A DNA stretch of 64,000 bases. It comes from Olsenella profusa (GTDB taxonomy: Bacteria; Actinomycetota; Coriobacteriia; Coriobacteriales; Atopobiaceae). The notes under the pieces were generated by a model, which worked only from the letters and a program-made list of their open reading frames with translations, was not told the origin of the DNA and did not search any database. Below are positions 53,090 to 62,167 of the stretch, piece by piece; the stretch's first letter is position 1; every line of letters begins with the position of its first letter. The stretch lies in NCBI RefSeq assembly GCF_016900315.1, contig NZ_JACSNQ010000003.1:62001-126000 (forward strand), written 5' to 3'. A program made the position numbers and the translations under genes.

Positions 53090-53196
53090 GTGAGACAGGG
53101 GGACGGAGAGAGACAGGGGGACGGGGGAGGTGTCCCACGTGTTCCAGTGGGACACCTCCCCCGTCCCCCTGTCTCTCTCCGTCCCCCTGTCTCACC
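53089..53196. repeat. Perfect 50-bp inverted repeat between dnaB and purA
   Basis: Left arm 53089-53138 and right arm 53147-53196 are perfect complements, with an 8-base loop GTGTTCCA. Each arm contains GACAGGGGGACGG twice. The left arm starts at the G of the dnaB TAG. There is no T tract and no ORF of its own. It is shaped like a MITE or paired REP element and could also stop transcription before purA. Confidence 0.92.
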
Positions 53197-53216
53197 CGTC
53201 TCGCAGGCGCATGCCG

Positions 53217-53222
53217 TATAAT
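53217..53222 (+). promoter_or_regulatory. Likely -10 element of purA
   Basis: TATAAT 37 bases upstream of the purA ATG and 20 bases beyond the inverted repeat, so the -35 region would fall at the edge of the repeat's right arm. Confidence 0.6.
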
Positions 53223-53258
53223 CCGTGTGTATGTGACTTTCGCGACGAGAGGGAGCTT

Positions 53259-54539
53259 ATGTCGGCATCAGTGCTCGTGGGTACTCAGTGGGGCGACGAG
53301 GGCAAGGGCAAGGTCACCGACCTGATCTCGGGCGACTTCGACGTCGTGTGCCGCTACGCCGGCGGCGCCAACGCCGGCCACACCGTCATCGCCAACGGCA
53401 AGAAGCTGGCACTGCACCAGGTTCCCTCCGGCGTCATGTACGAGGGCACCTACCCCGTGATCGGCAACGGCTGCATCGTGGACCCGGAGATCCTCCTCTC
53501 TGAGATCGACATGCTCGCCGAGCAGGGCATCTCCGCCGAGCACCTCAAGATCTCCGGCAACGCGCACATCGTCATGCCCTATCACAAGGACCTTGACGGC
53601 GCGCACGAGAAGAAGCTCGGTAAGAACCTCATCGGCACCACCAAGCGCGGCGTGGGTCCCTGCTACATGGACAAGATGAACCGCACGGGCCTGCGCATCC
53701 AGGACATGCTGGACGAGAAGATCTTCCGCCAGAAGCTGGAGAGCGCGCTGGCCTATACCAACCCCATCCTGGAGAAGGTCTACGAGCTGCCCACCTACAC
53801 GGTTGACCAGATCTGCGAGACCTACCTGCCCTACGCCGAGCGCATCCGCCCCTACATCGTGGAGAGCAGCCTCTTCCTTAACGAGCAGCTCGAGGCCGGC
53901 AAGAACATCCTCTTCGAGGGCGCTCAGGCCACGATGCTCGACATCGACCACGGCACCTACCCGTTTGTGACCAGCTCCAGCTGCACCGCCGGCGGCGCCG
54001 TCACCGGCTCGGGCGTGGGTCCCACCAACATCGACCGCGTGCTCGGCGTGGCCAAGGCCTACCTCACGCGCGTGGGCTCGGGCCCCTTCCCCACGGAGCT
54101 CTTTGACGAGGTGGGCGAGAAGCTCGGCGAGGTGGGCCACGAATATGGCGTGACCACCGGCCGCAAGCGCCGCTGCGGCTGGTACGACGCCGTGGTGGTG
54201 AACTACGCCGCGCGCGTGAACGGCCTCACCGACCTGGCCATCACCAAGCTCGACGTGCTCGGCTGCCTGGACGAGATCAAGGTCTGCGTGGCCTACGAGT
54301 GCGACGGCGTGGAGTACCACACCGTTCCGGAGCACCAGAGCGTCTTCTACCACGCCAAGCCGGTCTACGAGACCCTGCCCGGCTGGAAGTGCGACATCTC
54401 TGGCATCCGCAACTTCTACCAGCTCCCGCGCGAGGCCAAGGACTACATCGACTTCCTCGAGCAGCTCGCGGGCGTGCGCGTGTCCATCATCACGGTGGGC
54501 CCGGACCGCGAGCAGACCATCGACCGCTACTGGCACTAA
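53259..54539 (+). CDS. purA: Adenylosuccinate synthetase
   Basis: 426 residues; joins IMP and aspartate with GTP in AMP synthesis. Motifs: GTQWGDEGKGKVTD (residues 8-21), NAGHTVI, GTTKRGVGPCYMDK, GAQATMLDIDHGTYPFVTSS and TTGRKRRCGWYD. ATG 53259 follows GAGGGAGCTT. The frame remains open through the inverted repeat upstream, but that part encodes repeat sequence, not protein. Confidence 0.98.
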   Translation: MSASVLVGTQWGDEGKGKVTDLISGDFDVVCRYAGGANAGHTVIANGKKLALHQVPSGVMYEGTYPVIGNGCIVDPEILLSEIDMLAEQGISAEHLKISGNAHIVMPYHKDLDGAHEKKLGKNLIGTTKRGVGPCYMDKMNRTGLRIQDMLDEKIFRQKLESALAYTNPILEKVYELPTYTVDQICETYLPYAERIRPYIVESSLFLNEQLEAGKNILFEGAQATMLDIDHGTYPFVTSSSCTAGGAVTGSGVGPTNIDRVLGVAKAYLTRVGSGPFPTELFDEVGEKLGEVGHEYGVTTGRKRRCGWYDAVVVNYAARVNGLTDLAITKLDVLGCLDEIKVCVAYECDGVEYHTVPEHQSVFYHAKPVYETLPGWKCDISGIRNFYQLPREAKDYIDFLEQLAGVRVSIITVGPDREQTIDRYWH

Positions 54540-54560
54540 GCGGCGACGTGGGGCCAACCT

Positions 54561-55523
54561 GTGGCAGAGGGCAACTTCGGCATCATCTGTGACGAGGGCT
54601 GCGACCTCCCGGCCGCGTTCCTCGAGCGTGCTGGTGTGGTCTGTGCGTCCCTTGGCGAGAAGAACCCAGGGCCCACCCGCGCGGACGGTCACGCGGGCGC
54701 GTCCGGTACGGCCGACGGCTCGGCCGTGACCGTCGCCGACATGGCCCCCGTCCTCGAGGCGTGCTATCGCGCGCTGGCGGCGCGTGGGGTGACGGAGGTG
54801 GTCTCCGTGCACTCCGCCGGGTGCTTCTCGCCAGCGGTGGAAGCCGCGCGGCAGGCGGCTGCCGCCTGTGCGGACGAGCTGCGCGTTGAGGTGGTGGACT
54901 CGGGGTCTGGGTCCGCCGCCACGGGGATGCTCCTGGACCGCGCATCCTTCTACCGCTCCCGGGGCGCAGACCTTGACGCGGCAACGACTGCATTGAGTGA
55001 GCTTGCCTCCCACGTGCGGCTGCTCGTGGTGCCGGCGACGTCGGCGCCCCTGGTGCGCCGTCGTGCGCGCCGGGCCCACGCGGGCCTGCTCAGCCGGGCG
55101 ACCGCCTCGCTCAGGGTGCGGATCTCCGGTGAGCGCGGCCTCTATCTGGTGACGCGCGGCGAGGTCACGCAGCTCGCGCGCTCCACTGACCTGGCGGAGC
55201 TCACCGGCCGGCTGGCCCACGCCATGAGCGCCGTGGCCGCAAACGAGGGCCCGCTCACTTACGTGGTGGTGGAGACCGGTGACTCCCGCTCCCTGCGCGC
55301 GCTGGAGAAGCCGCTGGACACCAACGAGTTCGACGCGCGCCGCCTGGGCACGGTGCGGGCCGGCGTCTCCGTGGGAGAGGCCGTCGGTGCGGGAGCCGTC
55401 GCCGTGGCGCTGGTGCCCACTATCGCCTATGACCGGCTGCCCGGCGACGAGGGGACGGCCGAGGACCTTGTGGACGTCCTCGCCGCGGCCGAGGCGGGCG
55501 TACCGGAAGACGCGACCGCCTGA
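54561..55523 (+). CDS. DegV-family fatty-acid-binding protein
   Basis: 320 residues of the DegV/FakB type, which hold fatty acids for fatty acid kinase. The N-terminal motif ICDEGCDLPAAFLE, the mid-domain SVHSAGCFSPAVEAAR (family SS.LSGTY..A), VVDSGSGSAATGML and a C-terminal GAGAVAVALVP segment support this. The Thr/Ser lipid-binding residues are less canonical than usual, so the ligand is uncertain. GTG 54561 starts 21 bases after purA. It contains an exact copy of the 13-bp motif (54654-54666) in a non-conserved loop after the N-terminal motif. Confidence 0.82.
   Translation: MAEGNFGIICDEGCDLPAAFLERAGVVCASLGEKNPGPTRADGHAGASGTADGSAVTVADMAPVLEACYRALAARGVTEVVSVHSAGCFSPAVEAARQAAAACADELRVEVVDSGSGSAATGMLLDRASFYRSRGADLDAATTALSELASHVRLLVVPATSAPLVRRRARRAHAGLLSRATASLRVRISGERGLYLVTRGEVTQLARSTDLAELTGRLAHAMSAVAANEGPLTYVVVETGDSRSLRALEKPLDTNEFDARRLGTVRAGVSVGEAVGAGAVAVALVPTIAYDRLPGDEGTAEDLVDVLAAAEAGVPEDATA
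54654..54666 (-). repeat. GGTTCTTCTCGCC motif, exact copy 5
   Basis: Exact copy on the minus strand inside the degV-type gene, where it encodes LGEKNPG-like residues in a probable loop. Confidence 0.8.
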
Positions 55524-55586
55524 CTCCGGTCCGACGGCACAGACTAGACAAGAGCGGCCCCGCGGGGCCTGACCAAGGAGGTACAC

Positions 55587-56873
55587 ATGAGCGACGCTAA
55601 GGTTGACATCCTGCTTCTGGGCTCCGGTGGCCGCGAGCACGCGCTTCTCGCCAAGCTGGCGGAGTCCCCGCGCGCGGGCAAGCTCTACGTGGCGCCTGGC
55701 AACGGTGGCATGAACGCCCTGGCCGAGCCCGTCGAGCTAGACATCGAGTCCCCGGTGGACGTGGCAAACTGGGCACGCGAGCACGCCGTGGGCCTCGTGG
55801 TCATCGGCCCCGAGGCACCTCTTGTGGCCGGCGTGGCCGACGCGGTGCGCTCCGCGGGCATCCCGTGCTTTGGACCCAACGGCAAGGCCGCGCAGATGGA
55901 GGGCTCCAAGAAGTTTGCCAAGCAGGTCATGAGCCGCGCCGGCGTCCCCACCGCCGCCTACCGCACCTTCACCGACGAGGCCAGCTGCGCCGAGTACGTG
56001 GAGCGCGAGGGTGCGCCGATCGTCATCAAGGCCGACGGCCTGGCCGCGGGCAAGGGCGTCATCGTGGCCAAGACCACCGAGGAGGCTCTGGAGGGCGTGC
56101 ACGAGTGCTTCTCCGGCGCGTTCGGCGAGGCCGGTACCACCGTGGTGGTCGAGGAGACGCTCGAGGGGCCGGAGTGCTCGCTGCTGGCGCTCACCGACGG
56201 CACGACCGTGGTGCCGCTGGCCACCGCGCAGGACCACAAGCGCGCGCTCGACGGCGACCGCGGCCCCAACACGGGCGGCATGGGCGTGTACTCGCCGGTT
56301 CCCGAGCACCTGGTCTCCGCCGAGGAGCTCGCTGCGATGGTGGACATCGAGAAGCGCGTGGTGGCCGAGCTGGCCTCCGAGGGCATCATCTACTCGGGCT
56401 GCCTCTACGGCGGCTTCATGCTGACCAAGGACGGCCCCAAGGTCCTGGAGTTCAACGCGCGCTTCGGCGACCCGGAGACCCAGGTGGTCCTGCCGCGCAT
56501 GAAGGCGGACCTGGTGGACGTGTTCCTGGCCTGCGACTCGGGCACGCTCTCCGAGGACATGGTCTCCTGGGACGACGACTGGGCCGTCTCCGTGGTGCTG
56601 ACCTCGGCCGGCTACCCGGGCAGCTACGAGAAGGGCAAGGTCATCACCGGCATCGAGCGCGCCGAGGAGCTGCCCGGCGTGACCGTCTACCATGCCGGTA
56701 CCGCCCTGCGTGACGGCGAGCTGGTCACCAACGGCGGCCGCGTGCTCGACGTGACGGCCGTGGCGCCGACCTTCGAGGAGGCCCGCGCACAGGCCTACCG
56801 CGCCTGCGAGCTCATCGACTTCGAGGGCAAGACCTACCGCAGCGACATCGGCATACGCGCGATCAAGCAGTAG
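55587..56873 (+). CDS. purD: Phosphoribosylamine--glycine ligase
   Basis: 428-residue ATP-grasp enzyme of de novo purine synthesis (second step). Motifs: LLLGSGGREHALLAKLAESP, APGNGGM, VVIGPEAPLVAGVAD, PIVIKADGLAAGKGVIVA, QDHKRALDGDRGPNTGGMG and EFNARFGDPETQVVLPRM. ATG 55587 follows AAGGAGG. It is placed after purA and the degV-type gene, so at least two purine genes are clustered here. Confidence 0.97.
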   Translation: MSDAKVDILLLGSGGREHALLAKLAESPRAGKLYVAPGNGGMNALAEPVELDIESPVDVANWAREHAVGLVVIGPEAPLVAGVADAVRSAGIPCFGPNGKAAQMEGSKKFAKQVMSRAGVPTAAYRTFTDEASCAEYVEREGAPIVIKADGLAAGKGVIVAKTTEEALEGVHECFSGAFGEAGTTVVVEETLEGPECSLLALTDGTTVVPLATAQDHKRALDGDRGPNTGGMGVYSPVPEHLVSAEELAAMVDIEKRVVAELASEGIIYSGCLYGGFMLTKDGPKVLEFNARFGDPETQVVLPRMKADLVDVFLACDSGTLSEDMVSWDDDWAVSVVLTSAGYPGSYEKGKVITGIERAEELPGVTVYHAGTALRDGELVTNGGRVLDVTAVAPTFEEARAQAYRACELIDFEGKTYRSDIGIRAIKQ

Positions 56874-56888
56874 CCTGGGGGTGCTTGC

Positions 56889-57671
56889 ATGGCCGGGAGC
56901 AGGGCAACTGTCAGGATTGGCGTCGTAGACGACGACGCCTCTGATCGCGCACAGCTCCACGCGGCCATCGACCGCTTTGGGGCCGAGAACGACGTGGCGC
57001 TGAGCGTCACGGAGTTCCCGAGCGCCGGGGTGTACCTCTCCGAGCCTGGCGGCGTCTTCGACATCCTCTACCTCGACATAGACATGCCGGGCATGTCTGG
57101 CATGGAGCTTGCCGAGACCATCCGCCAGACCGACTCGGGCGTCGTGATCATCTTTTGCACCAACCTCCAGCAGTTTGCCGTGAACGGGTACCGCGTCTCC
57201 GCCCTGGGCTTCATCGTGAAGCCGGTGGAGTGGTACCCGTTCCAACTGTTCTTGAGCCGTGCCCTGCGCGCGGTGGGCCTGCGCGCCGCCATGCGCAGCA
57301 AGGGCTCCGGTAAGCGGATCGTTCTCAAGGACGGCGGGGTCTCGCGCGTGGTGAGCGTGGCGGACATAGAGTGCGTCGAGGTTCGCAAGCACTACCTGCT
57401 CTACTACGTGCATCCGCGTGAGACCGACTCCGAGTCCGTGCTGCGCGTCCGGGGCACCATGCGCGCCGCCGAGGCGGAGCTGGCCCCGTACGGCTTCTCT
57501 CGCTGCAGCTCAAGCTATCTGGTCAATCTGAGTCGCATCGCCTCGGTGGAGCGCAACGACGTGCACGTGGGTGGGCAGACCCTCTCCATTGGGCGGACGT
57601 TCAGGGACGGCTTCCGGCGGGACTTCTCCCACTACCTCGCCAACCGGGGATGGGAGGGTGCACGGTCGTGA
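56889..57671 (+). CDS. LytTR-family response regulator
   Basis: 260 residues: receiver domain with VVDDDASDR, phosphoacceptor Asp63 in YLDIDMPGMSG, and Lys in FIVKPVEW; then a LytTR DNA-binding domain (VSVADIECVEVRKHYLLYYV, SSYLVNLSRIASVERNDV, LSIGRTFRDGFRRDF). This is the AgrA/LytR output type. ATG 56889 lies 15 bases after purD. The stop overlaps the kinase start by three bases. It probably controls the GH3 and Ig-like membrane genes immediately downstream. Confidence 0.93.
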   Translation: MAGSRATVRIGVVDDDASDRAQLHAAIDRFGAENDVALSVTEFPSAGVYLSEPGGVFDILYLDIDMPGMSGMELAETIRQTDSGVVIIFCTNLQQFAVNGYRVSALGFIVKPVEWYPFQLFLSRALRAVGLRAAMRSKGSGKRIVLKDGGVSRVVSVADIECVEVRKHYLLYYVHPRETDSESVLRVRGTMRAAEAELAPYGFSRCSSSYLVNLSRIASVERNDVHVGGQTLSIGRTFRDGFRRDFSHYLANRGWEGARS

Positions 57672-58969
57672 TAGGGCTCGTTTCCAGTGCACAGGTGGGC
57701 CTGGGTCTTCTGTTCGCCGCGCTCTTCTTTGTGCCGTGGAACCAGCGCCGCGGCCCCGCGTGGGCCGTCGTGTTTGGTGGCGTGGCCGCGGTGCTTGTTG
57801 TCTCCGAGCTGCTCAACTTGGAGGCCGTGCCGGGCCTGGTGTCGCTGAGCGTCTCGGCGGGCCTGGTCCTCCTGTGGGCAATCGCGTGCTTCCGCTGCGA
57901 CGTCGTCCATGCGCTCTTTGCGCTGACCTGCGCCTACACCGTGCAGCACATGACGAGCAAGTTCGTCTACATGATCGTGATGGCGCTGCTGATCGACTAT
58001 CAGGTGCCGCTTCCCACCTTGTGCCCACTCGTTCTTCTCGCCGTGGCGAACGTCATCGTGCTCGTCCCCGTCTACCTGAAGTTCACCCGTCCCTACCTGC
58101 ACAACGGCAGCATCACGTTCAACCGCATGCAGACCGTGGTGCTGCTTGCGCTCTTCCTGGGTGCGGCCATCTTCCTAAGCTGGGTGCTCGAGGACACCCT
58201 GGACTCCTCCTCGTCGAGCTACCTCACCAGCTACCTCTGCCTCAATAGCCTCTGCGTCCTGCTTGCCGTGACCGTCCTGTGCCTCGAGCTCACCAACTGT
58301 AGCGTCAAGCGCCTTGAGGGGGAGAACGACGTGCTGGAGCGCCTGCTTGAGGAGGACCGCGTCCAGTACGAGCAGGCGCAGCGGGACATGGAGAAGATCA
58401 ACATCCGCTACCACGATCTCAAGCAGCAGTACACCCACGCCCAGGCTGAGGACCGCGCCGAGCTCGAGGCCGAGATGAGCGAGCTGCGCCCGCGCTACCG
58501 CACGGGCAACAAGGCCCTTGACGTGGTGCTCACCGAGAAGAGCGCGGCGTGCGAGAAGGACGGCGTGCAGCTTGTGTGCTCCGTGGACGGCCAGCTGCTC
58601 GGGGGCATGCGGAGCTACCACGTCTACTCCCTCTTTGGCAACGCCCTCGACAACGCGGTCGAGTGCCTCTCCCAGGTGGAGGACCGCAGCCGTCGCGTGG
58701 TCTGGCTGAACGTCGAGCCCGTTGGCGAGATGGTGGTCGTGCGCGTGGAGAACTACACGCCGTCCGAGCCCGTCGTCCGGGGCGGCTCCCTCGTGACCAC
58801 CAAGGAGGACGCCGCGTCGCACGGCTACGGGATGAAGAGCATCCGCAACGTGGCGGAGATCTACGGCGGCACGGCTGAGTTCTTCGTGGAGGACCACCTC
58901 TTCCGTCTGGTGGTGACCATGCCCCTGGCGGAGCTGCGGGTGCACGAGCAGCGCGAGGACGCCGCGTAG
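57668..58969 (+). CDS. GHKL sensor kinase (AgrC/HPK10-like)
   Basis: 433 residues: about six membrane helices (residues 5-205), a coiled-coil-like stretch (LLEEDRVQYEQAQRDMEKI) and a GHKL ATPase domain with N-box SLFGNALDNAVECL and G-box GYGMKSIRNVAE. The likely phosphoacceptor is His249 in YHDLKQQY, a variant of the AgrC-type RHDxxNH. GTG 57668, with GGGAGGG nine bases upstream, is preferred over ATG 57650. No autoinducing-peptide gene is obvious beside it, so the ligand is unknown; it might be a sugar or peptide linked to the downstream glycosidase. Confidence 0.9.
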   Translation: MIGLVSSAQVGLGLLFAALFFVPWNQRRGPAWAVVFGGVAAVLVVSELLNLEAVPGLVSLSVSAGLVLLWAIACFRCDVVHALFALTCAYTVQHMTSKFVYMIVMALLIDYQVPLPTLCPLVLLAVANVIVLVPVYLKFTRPYLHNGSITFNRMQTVVLLALFLGAAIFLSWVLEDTLDSSSSSYLTSYLCLNSLCVLLAVTVLCLELTNCSVKRLEGENDVLERLLEEDRVQYEQAQRDMEKINIRYHDLKQQYTHAQAEDRAELEAEMSELRPRYRTGNKALDVVLTEKSAACEKDGVQLVCSVDGQLLGGMRSYHVYSLFGNALDNAVECLSQVEDRSRRVVWLNVEPVGEMVVVRVENYTPSEPVVRGGSLVTTKEDAASHGYGMKSIRNVAEIYGGTAEFFVEDHLFRLVVTMPLAELRVHEQREDAA

Positions 58970-59098
58970 CGCGCCCCGACGCCCCGCGCAGCCCCGGGCG
59001 CGGAGGGGCCGCGTGTCGATTGGGCCACTCTTGCTGACGTCCGTGCCTACCCTGAGGTACTTCTCGCCCTGTCGAAATACTGTGGACTCACTGACGCA

Positions 59099-59130
59099 AC
59101 CCGCTGGAGCGGTGCACAGCTCCAGCGGGT
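59099..59130 (+). promoter_or_regulatory. 12-bp hairpin upstream of the GH3 gene
   Basis: Perfect stem ACCCGCTGGAGC / GCTCCAGCGGGT with loop GGTGCACA, 37 bases before the GH3 start, without a T tract. It could be a 5' UTR stem, a kinase-gene terminator of weak type, or an operator. Confidence 0.5.
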
Positions 59131-59167
59131 GCGCTGAGTCATGCACGTAAGAAACGAGGGAGGTTAT

Positions 59168-62152
59168 ATGTCAGAAGCAAAAGCGCCCCGGAACGTGACC
59201 CGGCGTTGGCTCGGCGCCGCCGGCGTCGGCGCCGTGCTCACGAGCCTCATGGCATCCGGTACGACCGTCGCGCTCCAACAGGAGGGCGAGGTCGACCACG
59301 CACTCGGGACCGGCGGCTCGGACTCCGCCTACGGCGGGACCGAGTTCACCGCGGACGGCTCGCTTTCCGACGAGGGCTTCGAGCGCTACATCGCCGCGGC
59401 CTACGAGTTCTGCGAGCGCGAAGAGGAAGAGGGCAGCGTCCTTCTCTACAACAAGGACAACGCCCTGCCCCTCAGCGACTCCGAGCGCAACGTGACGGCC
59501 TTTGGCCGCGGGAGTATCGACCCGGTCTTCCGCAGCACCGCCGGCGGCTCGTCCACCAACAAGGACTATCAGAAGACGCCCGTCGACGCCCTCAAGGACG
59601 CCGGCTTCAACGTCAACGAGACCCTGCTTGACGCCTACGCCAACGCCGACGCCCCCGCCGACCGCACGGTGAGCAGCGTGGGAGAGTACGACCCTGCCGT
59701 CTTCAGCGACGACGTGAAGGGCTCGTTCTCGGGCTACGGTGACGTTGCCTTTGTGACGATCTCGCGCTTTGCGACCGAGGGCCAGGACCTTGCCATGTCC
59801 AACGACGCCGGCAAGCGCATGCTCGAGCTCGACGACAACGAGAAGGCCATCTTCGACACCATCCAGGAGTCGGGCCAGTTCAAGAAGACCGTGGTCCTGC
59901 TGAACTCCGTCTTTGCCTTCGAGCTTGGCTGGCTCGAGGACTATGACGTGGACGCCGTGCTCTGGGTGGGCAACCCCGGCTTCTACGGCATGCCGGGCGC
60001 CATCCGCGTCATCACCGGCGAGGTGAACCCCTCGGGCCACACGCAGGCGACCTTCGTGGCCAACTCGCTCTCCGCCCCGTCTGCGGAGAACTTCGGCCTG
60101 CACTCCTTCGACTACGCCGGTCGCACGCCGCGCACCGCGGGCGAGAGCTTCGTGACCTACAGCGAGGGCATCTACGTGGGGTACCGCTACTACGAGACGC
60201 GCTACGAGGACTGCGTGCTCGGCCAGGGCAACGCCGACTCTACGGCGGGCGTGAAGGCGTCCTCCGACGGCTGGAACTACGCCGAGGAGGTCTGCTTCCC
60301 GTTTGGCTTCGGCCTCTCCTACACCACCTACGAGTACACGCTCGACGACGTGACCTACGACGCGGCGGCCGACAAGTTCACCGCCAGCGTCACCGTGGAG
60401 AACACCGGCAGTGTGGACGGCAAGGCCAGCGTCCAGCTCTACGTGCAGTCCCCCTACACGGACTACGACAAGCAGAACGGCGTGGAGAAGTCCTCGATCC
60501 AGCTGGTGGCCTACGCCAAGGTCGACGTGCCGGCTGGCGGCGAGCAGAGCGTGCAGCTGGAGGTCCCGTGCTACCTGCTGGCCTCCTACGACGCCAACTC
60601 CGCCAAGGGCTGGATCCTCGACGCCGGCGACTACTACTTTGCCGTGGGCAACGGCGCCCACGAGGCTCTCAACAACATCCTCGCGCTCAAGTGCGGCGAC
60701 GAGGTTGAGGGCCGTCTCGTCGACCACAACGGCGACCCGGCGGAGCCCAACACCAACGCGGCCAAGCTCTGGACCTCGGAGAACGCCGACACGGACACCA
60801 AGAAGTACCGTCAGTCACCCTACAGCCCCGACGTCGAGGTCACCAACACCTTTGACGACGCCGACCTCAACTACTGGGCTAATGACGACCAGAAGATCAC
60901 CTACCTCTCGCGCTCGGACTGGGAGGGCACCTACCCGCAGACCGTCTCCACGCTCACGGTCAACGACGCCATGTACGACGGCCTGAACATGCAGTTCTAC
61001 AAGAAGGCGGCCGACGCCAAGAGCGTCTCCGACTTCCAGCTGGGCGTCGAGCTTGACGAGAAGATCAACTTCCTCGACATGAAGGGCGTGGAGTTTGACG
61101 ACCCCAAGTGGGACGACTTCCTCTCCCAGCTCACGATGGACGACCTGCTGCTCAACATGGGCGACTCCAAGGGCATCAAGACCGTCAAGGCGGTCAACAA
61201 GCCCGGCTGCACCATCGTCGACGGCCCCGAGGGCATGAACGGCCAGTTCAAGTTCGGCGACCGCCGCAACTGCACCGGCTGGGCCACGCTCTCCATCGTT
61301 GCCGCTACGTGGGACCCCGACCTGCAGTACCGCTTTGGCCAGATGTATGGCGAGGACGCGCTCTACGCCTCCATCCCCATCGCCTACGCGCCGGCGACCG
61401 ACATCCTGCGATCTCCGTACTCCGGCCGTACCTCCGAGTACTTCTCGGAGGACCCGATGCTGGGCTACTACGCGGCAAAGAACGTCATCTCCGGCATGCG
61501 GACCAAGGGCCTCATCGGCACGATCAAGCACTTCTTCCTGAACGAGCAGGAGGCCGGCCGTCAGGGCATCGCCACCTTCGCCAACGAGCAGTCCATCCGT
61601 GAGATCTACATCCGCGCCTTCGAGGGAACGCTCGCTGCGGGCGAGTCGCTCGGCGTGATGACGGCGTACAACCGCATCGGCCTCATGTACGCCGCCGCGA
61701 GCCAGGGCATCCAGCATATCCTCCGCGACGAGTGGAACTACGGCGGATTCATTATCGACGACGCCCTGAGCGCCTCCGAGTACTCCTCGGCGCCCGAGAT
61801 GCTCATGGCGGGCAACAACATCTTCTGCCTGGACACCGCCCGTCCCACCGAGGTCGGCAAGCTCATCAACTCCACCGACGACGGCGACCTGCTCCAGAAG
61901 GTCATCGACTCCAACCACTACCTCTACTACGTCATGCTGCAGTCCTCCATGGGCACCCTGTCCTCCGACACGGTGGTCTCGGACTCCATGCAGTGGTGGA
62001 AGATGGCCCTCTTTGGGGTGGACGGGGTCCTTGCCGCGCTCACCGTGGGAGCCGCCGCCGTGTACGGCGTGAAGGCCTACCGCGAGTCCCACCCGGTACC
62101 TGACGGTCCCGGCTCCGGCTCTGACGACAAGAGCCTCGACGAGAAGAACTAA
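59168..62152 (+). CDS. Membrane-anchored GH3 glycosidase, domain order reversed
   Basis: 994 residues. A hydrophobic helix lies near the N-terminus (LGAAGVGAVLTSLMASG) and a second near residues 940-962 (ALFGVDGVLAALTVGAAAVYGV). Between them the usual GH3 C-terminal alpha/beta domain comes first (GSVLLYNKDNALPL, TAFGRGS, FPFGFGLSYTTYEY), then a fibronectin-III-like domain, and the TIM-barrel last (GPEGMNG, IKHFFLNEQE, EQSIREIYIRAFE). The catalytic nucleophile should be Asp865 in GGFIIDDALS. This circularly permuted layout is known from some gut and rumen beta-glucosidases. ATG 59168 follows GAGGGAGG. It probably acts on glycosides outside the cell. Confidence 0.88.
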   Translation: MSEAKAPRNVTRRWLGAAGVGAVLTSLMASGTTVALQQEGEVDHALGTGGSDSAYGGTEFTADGSLSDEGFERYIAAAYEFCEREEEEGSVLLYNKDNALPLSDSERNVTAFGRGSIDPVFRSTAGGSSTNKDYQKTPVDALKDAGFNVNETLLDAYANADAPADRTVSSVGEYDPAVFSDDVKGSFSGYGDVAFVTISRFATEGQDLAMSNDAGKRMLELDDNEKAIFDTIQESGQFKKTVVLLNSVFAFELGWLEDYDVDAVLWVGNPGFYGMPGAIRVITGEVNPSGHTQATFVANSLSAPSAENFGLHSFDYAGRTPRTAGESFVTYSEGIYVGYRYYETRYEDCVLGQGNADSTAGVKASSDGWNYAEEVCFPFGFGLSYTTYEYTLDDVTYDAAADKFTASVTVENTGSVDGKASVQLYVQSPYTDYDKQNGVEKSSIQLVAYAKVDVPAGGEQSVQLEVPCYLLASYDANSAKGWILDAGDYYFAVGNGAHEALNNILALKCGDEVEGRLVDHNGDPAEPNTNAAKLWTSENADTDTKKYRQSPYSPDVEVTNTFDDADLNYWANDDQKITYLSRSDWEGTYPQTVSTLTVNDAMYDGLNMQFYKKAADAKSVSDFQLGVELDEKINFLDMKGVEFDDPKWDDFLSQLTMDDLLLNMGDSKGIKTVKAVNKPGCTIVDGPEGMNGQFKFGDRRNCTGWATLSIVAATWDPDLQYRFGQMYGEDALYASIPIAYAPATDILRSPYSGRTSEYFSEDPMLGYYAAKNVISGMRTKGLIGTIKHFFLNEQEAGRQGIATFANEQSIREIYIRAFEGTLAAGESLGVMTAYNRIGLMYAAASQGIQHILRDEWNYGGFIIDDALSASEYSSAPEMLMAGNNIFCLDTARPTEVGKLINSTDDGDLLQKVIDSNHYLYYVMLQSSMGTLSSDTVVSDSMQWWKMALFGVDGVLAALTVGAAAVYGVKAYRESHPVPDGPGSGSDDKSLDEKN

Positions 62153-62167
62153 CGGAGGTGGAATCAG

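Noticed and set aside
53130-53258. N-terminal extension of PurA encoded through the inverted repeat
   Set aside because: It is translated repeat sequence; the TATAAT element lies inside it and the conserved PurA start is at 53259.
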